DNA of 64,000 bases from Microbaculum sp051390635 (GTDB lineage Bacteria > Pseudomonadota > Alphaproteobacteria > Rhizobiales > Tepidamorphaceae). Below, piece by piece: positions 26,959-34,455 of the stretch. Where the stretch lies: NCBI RefSeq assembly GCF_051390635.1, contig NZ_JBPODT010000004.1, forward strand, positions 248,001 to 312,000. Reading direction: 5' to 3'. Made by a program: the position numbers and the translations under genes. The stretch's first letter is position 1; each line of letters begins with the position of its first letter. Below the pieces are notes generated by a model. The model was not told where the DNA came from. It saw only the letters and a list, made by a program, of their open reading frames with translations, and searched no databases.

Positions 26959-27849
26959 ATGGCGGGCGAGAGCAACCTGTATCTGACCACCAAGGAGCTG
27001 GCGGACCTGTTGCGCGTCAAGGAGCGCCGGGTCTACGAGCTTGCCGCGGCCAACGAGGTGCCGTTCACGCGGGTCACCGGCAAGCTGCTGTTTCCCCACC
27101 ATCTGATCGAAGCCTGGCTCGCCCGCCACACCGAAGTCTCCGGCGACCTGAAGGCGCTGCCCGATCCGCCGCCCGTCGCCGCCGGCAGCCACGATCCCCT
27201 GCTCGACTGGGCGATCCGGGAATCGCGCGCGGGCATCGCCACCGTGTTCGACGGATCGCTGGACGGGATCGAGCGGTTCGGCCGCCGCGAGGCGCTGTTC
27301 TGCGGCATGCACATTCCCGAGGACGGCGCGCAGGAATGGAACCGGGGCCGGGTCTCCGTGCGCTTCCCGGCCATGCCGGTCGTGCTCGTCGAATGGGCGT
27401 GGCGCGAGCGCGGGCTTATCGTCGCCAGCGACAATCCGCTCGGCATCGACGGGATCGAGGCGCTGAAGGGCCGACGATTCGTGCCGCGCCAGGCGGAAGC
27501 CGGCGCCCAGCATCTCTTCCTCGACCTGATCGCGGCCGCCGGCGTGTCCGAAAGCGACCTGACCATGGGCCCGGCGGCCCGAACCGAGCACGACGTGGCG
27601 ATTTCGATCCTCAACGGCCGCGCCGACGCCGGCCTCGGCATCGCTTCGGTGGCCCGCGAATACCGGCTCGGCTTCGTGCCGCTCATGCGCGAACGCTTCG
27701 ACATCCTGGTCTGGCGCCGGAGCTGGTTCGAGCAGCCGTTCCAGGCGCTCGCCGGCGTCTGCGGATCGCAGGCGTTCCGCGACAAGGCGGCGGAACTGGG
27801 CGGCTACGATATTTCCGGCTTCGGCCGGGTGCACTACAACGGACCATGA
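26959..27849 (+). CDS. HTH (excisionase-type) regulator with molybdate-binding-like PBP domain
   Basis: A 296-residue protein. Residues 8-55 form a MerR/excisionase-type helix-turn-helix (YLTTKELADLLRVKERRVYEL and a KLLFPHHLIEAWL wing). Residues about 80-296 resemble a periplasmic-binding-protein fold without a signal peptide (TVFDGSLDGIERF, ILNGRADAGLGIASVAREY), the PBP-like domain that often accompanies molybdate regulators. It is followed by a Mop/TOBE gene and faces the Tup/Mod/Fec-type transport genes. I infer a cytoplasmic molybdate or tungstate sensor that does the work of ModE with a different DNA-binding domain. Effector and targets are not shown by sequence. Confidence 0.8.
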   Translation: MAGESNLYLTTKELADLLRVKERRVYELAAANEVPFTRVTGKLLFPHHLIEAWLARHTEVSGDLKALPDPPPVAAGSHDPLLDWAIRESRAGIATVFDGSLDGIERFGRREALFCGMHIPEDGAQEWNRGRVSVRFPAMPVVLVEWAWRERGLIVASDNPLGIDGIEALKGRRFVPRQAEAGAQHLFLDLIAAAGVSESDLTMGPAARTEHDVAISILNGRADAGLGIASVAREYRLGFVPLMRERFDILVWRRSWFEQPFQALAGVCGSQAFRDKAAELGGYDISGFGRVHYNGP

Positions 27850-27868
27850 CCACGTCGAGGAGGATCCC

Positions 27869-28081
27869 ATGAAGATCAGCGCCCGCAACCTGCTCAAGGG
27901 AAAGGTCACGGCCATCAAGCGCGGCGCCGTCGCCGCATCCGTGAAGGTCGATATCGGCGGCGGCAACGTCATCACCTCGACGGTCACGGTCGAGGCGGTC
28001 GACGACCTGGCGCTGAGCGAGGGCTCCGACGTGACGGTCGTGATCAAGGCGTCGGAAGTGCTGCTGGCGACCGGAGACTAG
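27869..28081 (+). CDS. mop: Stand-alone TOBE (Mop/molbindin) oxyanion-binding protein
   Basis: A 70-residue single TOBE domain (KISARNLLKGKVTAIKRGAV, VTSTVTVEAVDDLALSEGS, VVIKASEVLLATGD). Molbindins assemble as hexamers and bind molybdate or tungstate at subunit interfaces, acting as cytoplasmic stores. GGAGGA precedes the ATG. It follows the HTH-PBP regulator by 19 bp, so sensor and TOBE domain, fused in some other regulators, are separate but adjacent here. Its last 38 bp overlap, tail to tail, the end of the ATPase gene on the other strand. Confidence 0.93.
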   Translation: MKISARNLLKGKVTAIKRGAVAASVKVDIGGGNVITSTVTVEAVDDLALSEGSDVTVVIKASEVLLATGD

Positions 28082-28856
28082 GCTCTTCGAGCGTCGGCAC
28101 GCAGACGGTTCGACCGTCGTCCAGCCGGGTGACGGTCACCGCGACACCGTAGACGGCCCCTAGCCGCTCCGCGGTCAGCACGTCAGCCGGCGGTCCGACG
28201 GCGATCAGCCCGCCGTCCGACAGGAGCGCGACGCGGTCGCCGATCGCCAGCGCGTGGTCGGGATCGTGGGTCGACAGCACGACGCCCTTGCCCTGGTGCC
28301 GGCTGAGATCGCGGATCTGGGCGAGCACGAGGGCCTGGTTGCCGAAATCGAGGCTCGCGGTCGGCTCGTCCATGACGACGAAGGCGGTATTCTGGGCGAG
28401 CGCGCGGGCGATCAGGGCAAGCTGGCGCTGACCGCCGCTCACCGCCGTGTAGTCGGCACCGGCCAGATCATCGATGCCCAGGGCGGCAAGCGCCCTGAGC
28501 GCGGTCTTTCGGTCGCGCGCGGTTGGTTGCGCAAACAGGCCGAGATGGGCGGTCCGCCCCATCGTCACCATGTCGAGGATCGAGTAGGGGAACATCGCGT
28601 TGTGCGCCTGCGGCACGAAGGCGACGCGGCGGGCGATGTCGGCGCGCGACAGCGCGCGGATATCGCTGCCGTCGATCCGCGCGGTGCCGCCCTTCGCCGG
28701 GAGCAGCCCCAGGAGCGTCCGGAACAGCGTCGTCTTGCCCGAGCCGTTCGGCCCCAGAAGGCAGACGATCTCGCCTGCCGAAACCGCCAGCGACATGTCG
28801 CGGCCGACGACATGGCCGGGATAGCCGATGGTGAGATGGTCGGCGGCGAGGCTCAT
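28044..28856 (-). CDS. ABC transporter ATPase, FecE/BtuD class (probable molybdate or metal-chelate importer)
   Basis: A 270-residue ATPase from the ATG at 28854-28856. Walker A is LLGPNGSGKTTLFRTLLG, signature AVSGGQRQLALIARAL, Walker B FVVMDEPTASLD, H-loop LSTHDPDHA. It overlaps the permease gene by 4 bp (ATGA), so they form one unit. FecCDE-type importers carry Fe-siderophores, B12, haem or, in the Haemophilus MolBCA system, molybdate; this location beside tup, modA and mop genes favours an oxyanion. Its 3' end overlaps the mop gene on the opposite strand. Confidence 0.88.
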   Translation of the reverse strand: MSLAADHLTIGYPGHVVGRDMSLAVSAGEIVCLLGPNGSGKTTLFRTLLGLLPAKGGTARIDGSDIRALSRADIARRVAFVPQAHNAMFPYSILDMVTMGRTAHLGLFAQPTARDRKTALRALAALGIDDLAGADYTAVSGGQRQLALIARALAQNTAFVVMDEPTASLDFGNQALVLAQIRDLSRHQGKGVVLSTHDPDHALAIGDRVALLSDGGLIAVGPPADVLTAERLGAVYGVAVTVTRLDDGRTVCVPTLEEPSLRSPAALPTP

Positions 28857-29890
28857 GCCCAGCCCTTCCGGCCGCGCGCGAGCAACCAGAGGAAGAACGG
28901 CGCGCCGACGAAGGCGGTGAGGATGCCGATGGGGACCTCGGTCGCGGCAAGCGTGCGCGCCAGCGTATCGACGGCGAGCAGATAGCCGCCACCGAGCAGG
29001 ATCGCCACCGGCAGCATGCGGTCGTAGTTCGGCCCGACCAGCATGCGGGCGACATGCGGCATGACGAGCCCGACCCATCCGACGACGCCTGAGATCGCGA
29101 CGACAGCCGCCGTCATCAGCGTGGCGGCGGCGACGAAGACGAGGCGAAGGCGGGCGGCATCGACACCGAGACTCCTGGCCTCGTCGTCGCCGAGCGACAG
29201 GACGTTCATGCGCCAGCGCAGGAGGACGAGCGGAACGAGGCCGATCACCACCGCGGGAAGGCTCGAGACGACGTCCACGGTCTTGATGCCGGAGAGGCTG
29301 CCGAGCAGCCAGAATGTGATGGCGGGAAGCTGGTCGTAAGGATCGGCCAGGATCTTCAGGAGCGAGACGACCGCGCCGGCGAGCGCACCCATGACGACGC
29401 CGGCGAGCACGAGTACCAGCACCGGCTCGCGGCCGCGCACGCCGGAGGCGACGAGATAGACGAGCGCCACGGTGAGGATGCCGCCGACGAAGGCCAGGCC
29501 CTGGATCGCCACCACGGACAGCGAGAGGAAAATTCCCAACACCGCGCCGCAACTCGCCCCGGCCGAGACGCCGAGGATATCGGGCGAAACCAGCGGATTG
29601 CGGAACAGGCCCTGATAGGTCGCGCCGGCGGCGGCCAGCGCGCCGCCGACCATGAGGGCGGCGCCGATGCGCGGCAGGCGCACGTTGAACAGCACGGTCG
29701 CGGCGGGATCGTCGGCGGGAAGGGTTCCGGCGACGCGCTCCAACACGAGGCGGAGGGCCTCGCCTGGGCCGAGCGGATAGGGGCCGATGCAGGCGGCGGC
29801 AAGCGCCATCGCCAGAACCGCCACGACGGCCCCGGCCGTGGCGGCCCTGTACGAGCGCGACGTCGTCAGGGTTTGCGTCCCCGTGACCAC
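28853..29890 (-). CDS. ABC transporter permease, FecCD/BtuC family
   Basis: A 345-residue inner-membrane permease with about ten hydrophobic helices. Family motifs are FNVRLPRIGAALMVGGALA, GLFRNPLVSPDILGVSAGAS and, near the C-terminus, GLVMPHVARMLVGPNYDRMLP. It starts inside the 3' end of the binding-protein gene (25-bp overlap) and ends in an ATGA overlap with the ATPase gene. The cargo cannot be read from the permease; molybdate or tungstate is inferred from the surrounding genes. The alternative is a siderophore or other metal complex. Confidence 0.9.
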   Translation of the reverse strand: MVTGTQTLTTSRSYRAATAGAVVAVLAMALAAACIGPYPLGPGEALRLVLERVAGTLPADDPAATVLFNVRLPRIGAALMVGGALAAAGATYQGLFRNPLVSPDILGVSAGASCGAVLGIFLSLSVVAIQGLAFVGGILTVALVYLVASGVRGREPVLVLVLAGVVMGALAGAVVSLLKILADPYDQLPAITFWLLGSLSGIKTVDVVSSLPAVVIGLVPLVLLRWRMNVLSLGDDEARSLGVDAARLRLVFVAAATLMTAAVVAISGVVGWVGLVMPHVARMLVGPNYDRMLPVAILLGGGYLLAVDTLARTLAATEVPIGILTAFVGAPFFLWLLARGRKGWA

Positions 29891-30939
29891 GCGAGCAGCC
29901 GGTTCAGCGCGTCTTCGTCGAGATCGACATGGTAGACGCGTTTATAGAACGCGCGGGTCTGATCGGCGAGATCGTCGGGGAAACGATCGGGGAAGAAAAT
30001 GCGGCTCAGCCACTTCAGCCCCATCACGCGGTTCAGCGACGGCGGACGGTCGATCCAGCCGAACGGCGCGGTCGGCGACAGATAGACCCGGCCGCGCCGC
30101 ACCGCCTCGACGGAGGCCCAGGACGGGTCGGACCAGACGGCTTCGTAGAAAATCGGGTCCCAGGTCACGATCGTATCCGGGTTCCAGGCGAGCACCTGTT
30201 CGAGCGACACCCGCGAGATTCCCTGGCGGCCGGGATCGACGGCGACGTTGATGCCGCCGGCGCGCTCGATGATCTCGGTGTTGATCGAGCCTTCCAGCCC
30301 GGTTTCGAGACCGTCGGGACCACGGGCGAGATAGACGCGCGGGCGCTCGCTCTCGGGAACGACGGCGAGCGTCGTGTCGAGCTCCCGGAACGTGTCCTCG
30401 ACATAGGCGGCAAGGGCCTCGGCGCGATCGCCGACGCCGAGCGCGCCCCCGACGAGGCGCAGCGCCTGCGGCGTCGCGTCGAAGCGGCCGTCGACGAGCA
30501 GATAGGGAATGTTGGTCTGCGCCTGGACCCGGTCGGCCAGCGATACGTAGGTGTCCCTGACCGAGCCGAAGTCGACGATCAGATCCGGCTTCGCCGACAG
30601 CATCACTTCCAGGTTGACGGTGTCGCCGCGGCCGGTGAGCCGGCCGAGCTCGGGCAGGTCTCGATAGGGCGCGGCGACATAGTCACGCTCCTCGGGCCGC
30701 AGCGCGCGCGGCCAGCCGGTCAGCCGATCGGGGGCGAGCACATAGATCAGTATCGAGGCGGGCGGCCCGGCGGCGAAGACCCGGTCCACATGCGATGGAA
30801 CCGTGACAATGCGGCCGGCGGAGTCCACAATCTCATCGGCGGTCGCCGGAGAAGAAAAGAAGGCCGATGCGGCAAGAGCCGCACCGGCCAGTTGGAACGC
30901 TTGCGCGCTCAGGAAGCTCTTCGCCGTCGACCGTCGCAT
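29866..30939 (-). CDS. ABC substrate-binding protein, class III (FecB/MolA-like)
   Basis: A 357-residue periplasmic binding protein. The ATG at 30937-30939 (MRRSTAKSFLSAQAFQL) is chosen because GGAGG precedes it; in-frame codons to 31014 lack such a site. The signal peptide ends near SSPATA. The mature protein begins EIVDSAGRIVTVPSHVDRVF, the usual opening of helical-backbone binding proteins, and has the paired lobes (KPDLIVDFGSV; WNPDTIVTWDP). No haem- or cobalamin-specific motif is evident. It resembles MolA-type proteins in architecture; the ligand is inferred from context. Confidence 0.87.
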   Translation of the reverse strand: MRRSTAKSFLSAQAFQLAGAALAASAFFSSPATADEIVDSAGRIVTVPSHVDRVFAAGPPASILIYVLAPDRLTGWPRALRPEERDYVAAPYRDLPELGRLTGRGDTVNLEVMLSAKPDLIVDFGSVRDTYVSLADRVQAQTNIPYLLVDGRFDATPQALRLVGGALGVGDRAEALAAYVEDTFRELDTTLAVVPESERPRVYLARGPDGLETGLEGSINTEIIERAGGINVAVDPGRQGISRVSLEQVLAWNPDTIVTWDPIFYEAVWSDPSWASVEAVRRGRVYLSPTAPFGWIDRPPSLNRVMGLKWLSRIFFPDRFPDDLADQTRAFYKRVYHVDLDEDALNRLLAWSRGRKP

Positions 30940-31044
30940 CGCCCAGCCTCCGCCGCGACTGCTCTCGGTATCCCGTCGTGCGGGCCGAAAGCGCAAAGTG
31001 GTCCGTTTGCGCATGTCGACGCCACGTGATCGTCCGGCACGCCG

Positions 31045-31842
31045 CTATTCGGCCGCCGGCGCAAATCCATATCCCTCCAGGACCGCCTGCCCATCTTGCG
31101 AGAGAATGTAGTCGGCAAGCGCCTCGGCCTGTGCCGGTGCGCCGTTCAGGATCGTCAGCCCGTAGTCCGCGCCGACCGCGAGCGGTTCCGGGATCTGGAC
31201 GATGCGCAGGCCGGGCGTGTCCTTCTGCGCCAGCAGGGCATTGGTGCAATAGGTCAGGAACAGGTCTGCCCTGTTCTCGCTCATCACCCAGCCGTACTGA
31301 TTGCGGCCCTCCGGGGCAGGTGCCGAGTCCGGGCCTCCGGTGAGCTGCAGGGCCTTGGCCTTCAGCGTCTCGCCCGCGCCGGGCTTCAGCCCGTCGGCCT
31401 TGTCGAACAGGGCGAAGGCGTAGTCGCCGGACGGATCCGCCTTGGGCGTCGAGGTGCCGACCCGCACCGCGTCGTCGAGCATGACGTCGAGCAGGGTGTC
31501 GGTACTGGCGTCGAGGCCGGGTTGGACGATCGCGCAGAGCCGGTTGCGGGCGAACAGGACGACCTCGCCCGCCTTGCCGGCATCTGCGAGTTTCTTCGGA
31601 TGGGCCATGTTGGCCGAAGCGAAGACCTGCGCCGGCTCGCCCGCCTCGATCCGCTGGCGCAGCAACCCGGAGGGGGCGAACTCACTGGAGACCGGGTTTC
31701 CGGTCTCCTTCGTGAAGCCCGCGGCGACCTCGCCGAGCGCCGCCTTGAGGCTGCCGGCGGCGAACAGGATCACCGTGTCGGACGCGCGTGCGGGTGCCAG
31801 CGTCATGGCAAGCACGGCCGCCGCCGCAAGGACTGTCCGCAT
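31045..31842 (-). CDS. modA: ModA-type molybdate-binding periplasmic protein, without modB/modC
   Basis: A 265-residue binding protein of class II (extracellular solute-binding, ModA family). The ATG at 31840-31842 follows GGAGG; a signal peptide ends at APARA. ILFAAGSLKAALGEVAAGF, FAPSGLLRQRIEAGEPAQVF and FASANMAHPKKL match ModA/Wtp proteins, whose serine and backbone groups hold the oxyanion. It lies 47 bp after tupA and 105 bp before the FecB-like gene. No dedicated ModBC follows, so it may deliver to the Tup permease or act as a sensor; that is inference. Confidence 0.84.
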   Translation of the reverse strand: MRTVLAAAAVLAMTLAPARASDTVILFAAGSLKAALGEVAAGFTKETGNPVSSEFAPSGLLRQRIEAGEPAQVFASANMAHPKKLADAGKAGEVVLFARNRLCAIVQPGLDASTDTLLDVMLDDAVRVGTSTPKADPSGDYAFALFDKADGLKPGAGETLKAKALQLTGGPDSAPAPEGRNQYGWVMSENRADLFLTYCTNALLAQKDTPGLRIVQIPEPLAVGADYGLTILNGAPAQAEALADYILSQDGQAVLEGYGFAPAAE

Positions 31843-31889
31843 CCCGCGTCCTCCATCGAGGCCGTCCGCTCTTTCCCGCACGCCCATTT

Positions 31890-32750
31890 TCAGCTCGCGC
31901 TCTTGTCGGCGTTCGGGAAGAACAGCTGCTGACCGTCGAGCTTGAAGTCGGCGATCGCGGCCTGGCCCTCGGAACTCAGCACCCAGTCGACGAAGGTCTG
32001 GCCCAGGTCGGCCTTCACGTTCGCGCATTTGTCCGAGCTGACCAGAATGATTCCGTACTGGTTGAACAGACGATCGTCGCCTTCGACGGCGATCTCGAGG
32101 TCGCCCTTGTTCTGGAACGCGATCCAGGTGGCGCGGTCGGTCAGCGCATAGGCGTTCATGCCGGCGGCGCTGTTGAGGGTCGGACCCATTCCGGAGCCGG
32201 TCTCGCGATACCAGGAGCCGCTCGCCGCCGTCGGATCGACGCCCGCGGCCTGCCACAGGCGCAGCTCGGCCTTGTGGGTGCCGGAGTCGTCGCCACGGGA
32301 GGCGAATGGCGCCGCCTTGTCGGAAATCGTCTTCAGCGCGGCCGACACATCCTTCGTGCCCTTGATACCGGCGGGATCGGACTTCGGGCCGACGATGACG
32401 AAGTCGTTGTACATCACGTCGGTGCGTTTCACGCCGTATCCTTCGGCGACGAACTTGTCCTCGGCGGACTTGGCGTGCACGAACAGGACGTCGCCGTCAC
32501 AGTTCTGCGCGTTCTTGATCGCCTGGCCGGTGCCAACGGCAACGACGCGGACCTCGACACCGGTCTTGTCGCTGAAGAGCGGCAGCAGGTGCTTGAACAG
32601 GCCCGAGTTCTCCGTCGACGTCGTCGACTGGACGATGATGAACTTTTCCTCGGCATTGACGGCCGTCGTCAGCGGGGCGAGCGTCGCGACCGCCAGTCCG
32701 GTAGCGGCAAGAACCCCGAGCGCGAAGCGTCTGGTCGTCGGATGGAACAT
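31890..32750 (-). CDS. tupA: Tungstate-binding periplasmic protein TupA
   Basis: A 286-residue binding protein starting MFHPTTRRFALGVLAATGLA (ATG 32748-32750), with a signal peptide to about residue 33. The mature N-terminus has IIVQSTTSTENSGLFKHLLP, the TTSTxxSGL loop diagnostic of TupA, which binds tungstate very selectively over molybdate. Other ligand regions are FASRGDDSGTHKAEL and the second-lobe RETGSGMGPTLN. tupC ends 25 bp upstream. Tungstate would serve W-dependent formate dehydrogenases or aldehyde oxidoreductases, none of which is in the window. Confidence 0.92.
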   Translation of the reverse strand: MFHPTTRRFALGVLAATGLAVATLAPLTTAVNAEEKFIIVQSTTSTENSGLFKHLLPLFSDKTGVEVRVVAVGTGQAIKNAQNCDGDVLFVHAKSAEDKFVAEGYGVKRTDVMYNDFVIVGPKSDPAGIKGTKDVSAALKTISDKAAPFASRGDDSGTHKAELRLWQAAGVDPTAASGSWYRETGSGMGPTLNSAAGMNAYALTDRATWIAFQNKGDLEIAVEGDDRLFNQYGIILVSSDKCANVKADLGQTFVDWVLSSEGQAAIADFKLDGQQLFFPNADKSAS

Positions 32751-32775
32751 CGGTATTACTCCCTCAGCCCTGTTT

Positions 32776-33546
32776 TCAGAAGACGAGATGACCCGCCAGG
32801 AAATCCGTCGCGGGCGCAGACACCGGCGACTGGAAGAAGCGGAACGCGGCCGTCCGCTCGGCGATGCGGCCGCGATGAAGAAACACGACCTCGTCGGCGA
32901 GGCGGCGGGCCTGGCCGAGATCGTGGGTGACCATGACAATGCGCGTGCCGGCGGCCGCGGCATCGCCGATGAGCCGCTCGATCGCCCGCGTCGACGTCGG
33001 ATCGAGGCTCGACGTCGGCTCGTCGAGAAACAGGATCTCCGGCTGCGTCGCCAGAGCGCGGGCGAGCGCCAGCCGCTGCTGCTCGCCACCCGAAAGGACG
33101 CGGGCGGGAGCGTCGGCTAGGGTCTGCAGATCGGCGATCGCCAGCATCTCGGCGACCCGGGCGCCGCGCTCGGCCCGGGAAACGCCGCGGACCTTGAGGG
33201 CGTAGTCGATATTCGCCGATACGGACCGGCGCAGCAGCACCGGCTTCTGGAAGACCATCGCCTGGCGCCGCAGGACGGCGGCATCCGCCGGACGGCCCTT
33301 CCACACGACCCGGCCGGCGGTCGGCCGGATAAGACCGTGCAGAAGGCGCAGGAGCATGCTCTTGCCCGCGCCGTTGGGGCCGAGCACGATCGTGCGCGCC
33401 CCCGGCTGTAGTTCCAGATCGATCCCGTCGATGAGCCGGCGGCCGCCCGCCTCGAAGACGAGCCCTTCGGCGACGAGCGGCAGGATGTCGCTGAGCCGCG
33501 CCGGCGCGGTCTCCGGCTGAGGGTCCAGGGGCTGGAGACTATGCAC
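32776..33546 (-). CDS. tupC: Tungstate ABC transporter ATPase TupC
   Basis: A 256-residue ATPase. Walker A VLGPNGAGKSMLLRLLHG, Q-loop FQKPVLLRRS, signature VLSGGEQQRLALARAL, Walker B ILFLDEPTSSLDP and H-loop VTHDLGQARRLAD are all intact. It has no C-terminal TOBE extension, consistent with TupC rather than ModC. It overlaps tupB by 8 bp and is followed by tupA. A 25-residue Pro-rich N-terminal extension (LQPLDPQPETAPARL) precedes the ATPase fold; a later start is possible. Confidence 0.9.
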   Translation of the reverse strand: MHSLQPLDPQPETAPARLSDILPLVAEGLVFEAGGRRLIDGIDLELQPGARTIVLGPNGAGKSMLLRLLHGLIRPTAGRVVWKGRPADAAVLRRQAMVFQKPVLLRRSVSANIDYALKVRGVSRAERGARVAEMLAIADLQTLADAPARVLSGGEQQRLALARALATQPEILFLDEPTSSLDPTSTRAIERLIGDAAAAGTRIVMVTHDLGQARRLADEVVFLHRGRIAERTAAFRFFQSPVSAPATDFLAGHLVF

Positions 33547-34246
33547 GGGCCGTCTCCATCCGCTCGGAGCGAAGGGCGAGCACGAGTGCGTTCACGCCGA
33601 GGGCGATCAGCATGAGGATGACCCCGAGCGCCAGCGCCAGGGCGAGGTTGCCCTTCGAGGTCTCCAGCGCGATGGCCGTCGTCATGACGCGGGTGACGTG
33701 ATTGATGTTGCCGCCGACGATAATCACGGCGCCGACCTCGGCTATCGCGCGACCGAAGCCTGCGAGCAGCGCCGTCGCGAGGCTGCCGCGCGCATCCCAC
33801 AGCAGCGTGCCGACCGCGTCGTACCATCCCACCCCGAGCGAGCGCAGCTGCTCGTCGTATTCCCGGTTCAGGTCGTCGATCACCTGGCGCGTCAGCGCGG
33901 CGACGATCGGCGTGACCAGGATCGCCTGGGCGATGATCATGGCCGTCGGCGTGTAGAGAAGCTGCAGGACGCCGAGCGGACCGGCATTGGACAGCATCAG
34001 ATAGACGAGCAGCCCGACGACCACCGGCGGCAGGCCCATCAACGCGTTGACGACGACGGTCAGACTTCCGCGGCCGGGAAAGCGCGCCACCGCCAGCAGC
34101 GCGCCGAGCGGCAGGCCGATCAGGCCGGCGATCAGCACCGCGGTCACGCTGACGCGCAGCGACAACAGCACGATCTCGACGAGATCGGCATTGCCCGAGG
34201 CGATCAGCTGAAAGGCCAACGCAAAAGCTTCCGCGAAATCCTGCAT
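33539..34246 (-). CDS. tupB: Tungstate ABC transporter permease TupB
   Basis: A 235-residue inner-membrane permease of the ModB/TupB type with five or six helices. It has the coupling-helix region TLLWDARGSLATALLAGFGRAIAEVGAVIIVGG (33 residues, about 157-189), containing the EAA-like GFGRAIAEVGA. The N-terminus is FAEAFALAFQLIASGN. It is the first gene of the leftward run tupB-tupC-tupA-modA-fecB-like-permease-ATPase, all with short gaps or overlaps, suggesting one transcript from the AT-rich region just upstream. Confidence 0.9.
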   Translation of the reverse strand: MQDFAEAFALAFQLIASGNADLVEIVLLSLRVSVTAVLIAGLIGLPLGALLAVARFPGRGSLTVVVNALMGLPPVVVGLLVYLMLSNAGPLGVLQLLYTPTAMIIAQAILVTPIVAALTRQVIDDLNREYDEQLRSLGVGWYDAVGTLLWDARGSLATALLAGFGRAIAEVGAVIIVGGNINHVTRVMTTAIALETSKGNLALALALGVILMLIALGVNALVLALRSERMETARA

Positions 34247-34366
34247 GCAGCGGCTCTGTCGAACGATCCGTATTCGCGCCGCTGATCGTATTCGTTGATA
34301 TGTGTTTCGTCTAGAAATTCGGCATAAAACGAAAATTTCACCCTATTTCGCAGTATTACAGATATG
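34247..34366 (-). promoter_or_regulatory. AT-rich promoter region of the tup/mod run
   Basis: About 120 bp, clearly richer in A/T than its surroundings, between tupB and the tad terminator. TTTCGT (34305-34310) and ACGAAA (34329-34334) form a 6-bp inverted repeat with an 18-bp spacer, a possible operator for the HTH/PBP regulator. No Escherichia coli-type ModE box is recognisable. Function is inferred from position. Confidence 0.4.
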
Positions 34367-34390
34367 AAAAAGCCGCGTCGATGACGCGGC
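34367..34390 (-). terminator. Intrinsic terminator of the tad/cpa operon
   Basis: On the minus strand GCCGCGTC, loop ATC, GACGCGGC (34372-34390) is followed by TTTTT (34367-34371): a perfect 8-bp stem with a U run, 66 bp after the tadC stop. It should end the leftward pilus transcript before the tupB promoter region. Confidence 0.82.
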
Positions 34391-34455
34391 GTTCGGGAAT
34401 TACGGCTGGACGAGGTGCAGGGCGGGCCGCGCGCGGCCCGCTCCTATTGCGACGT

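Noticed and set aside
28857..29552. A long N-terminal extension of the FecE-like ATPase into the permease region
   Set aside because: The extension is out of frame with the permease on the same strand and lacks motifs; the ATG at 28856 with the ATGA overlap is the natural start.
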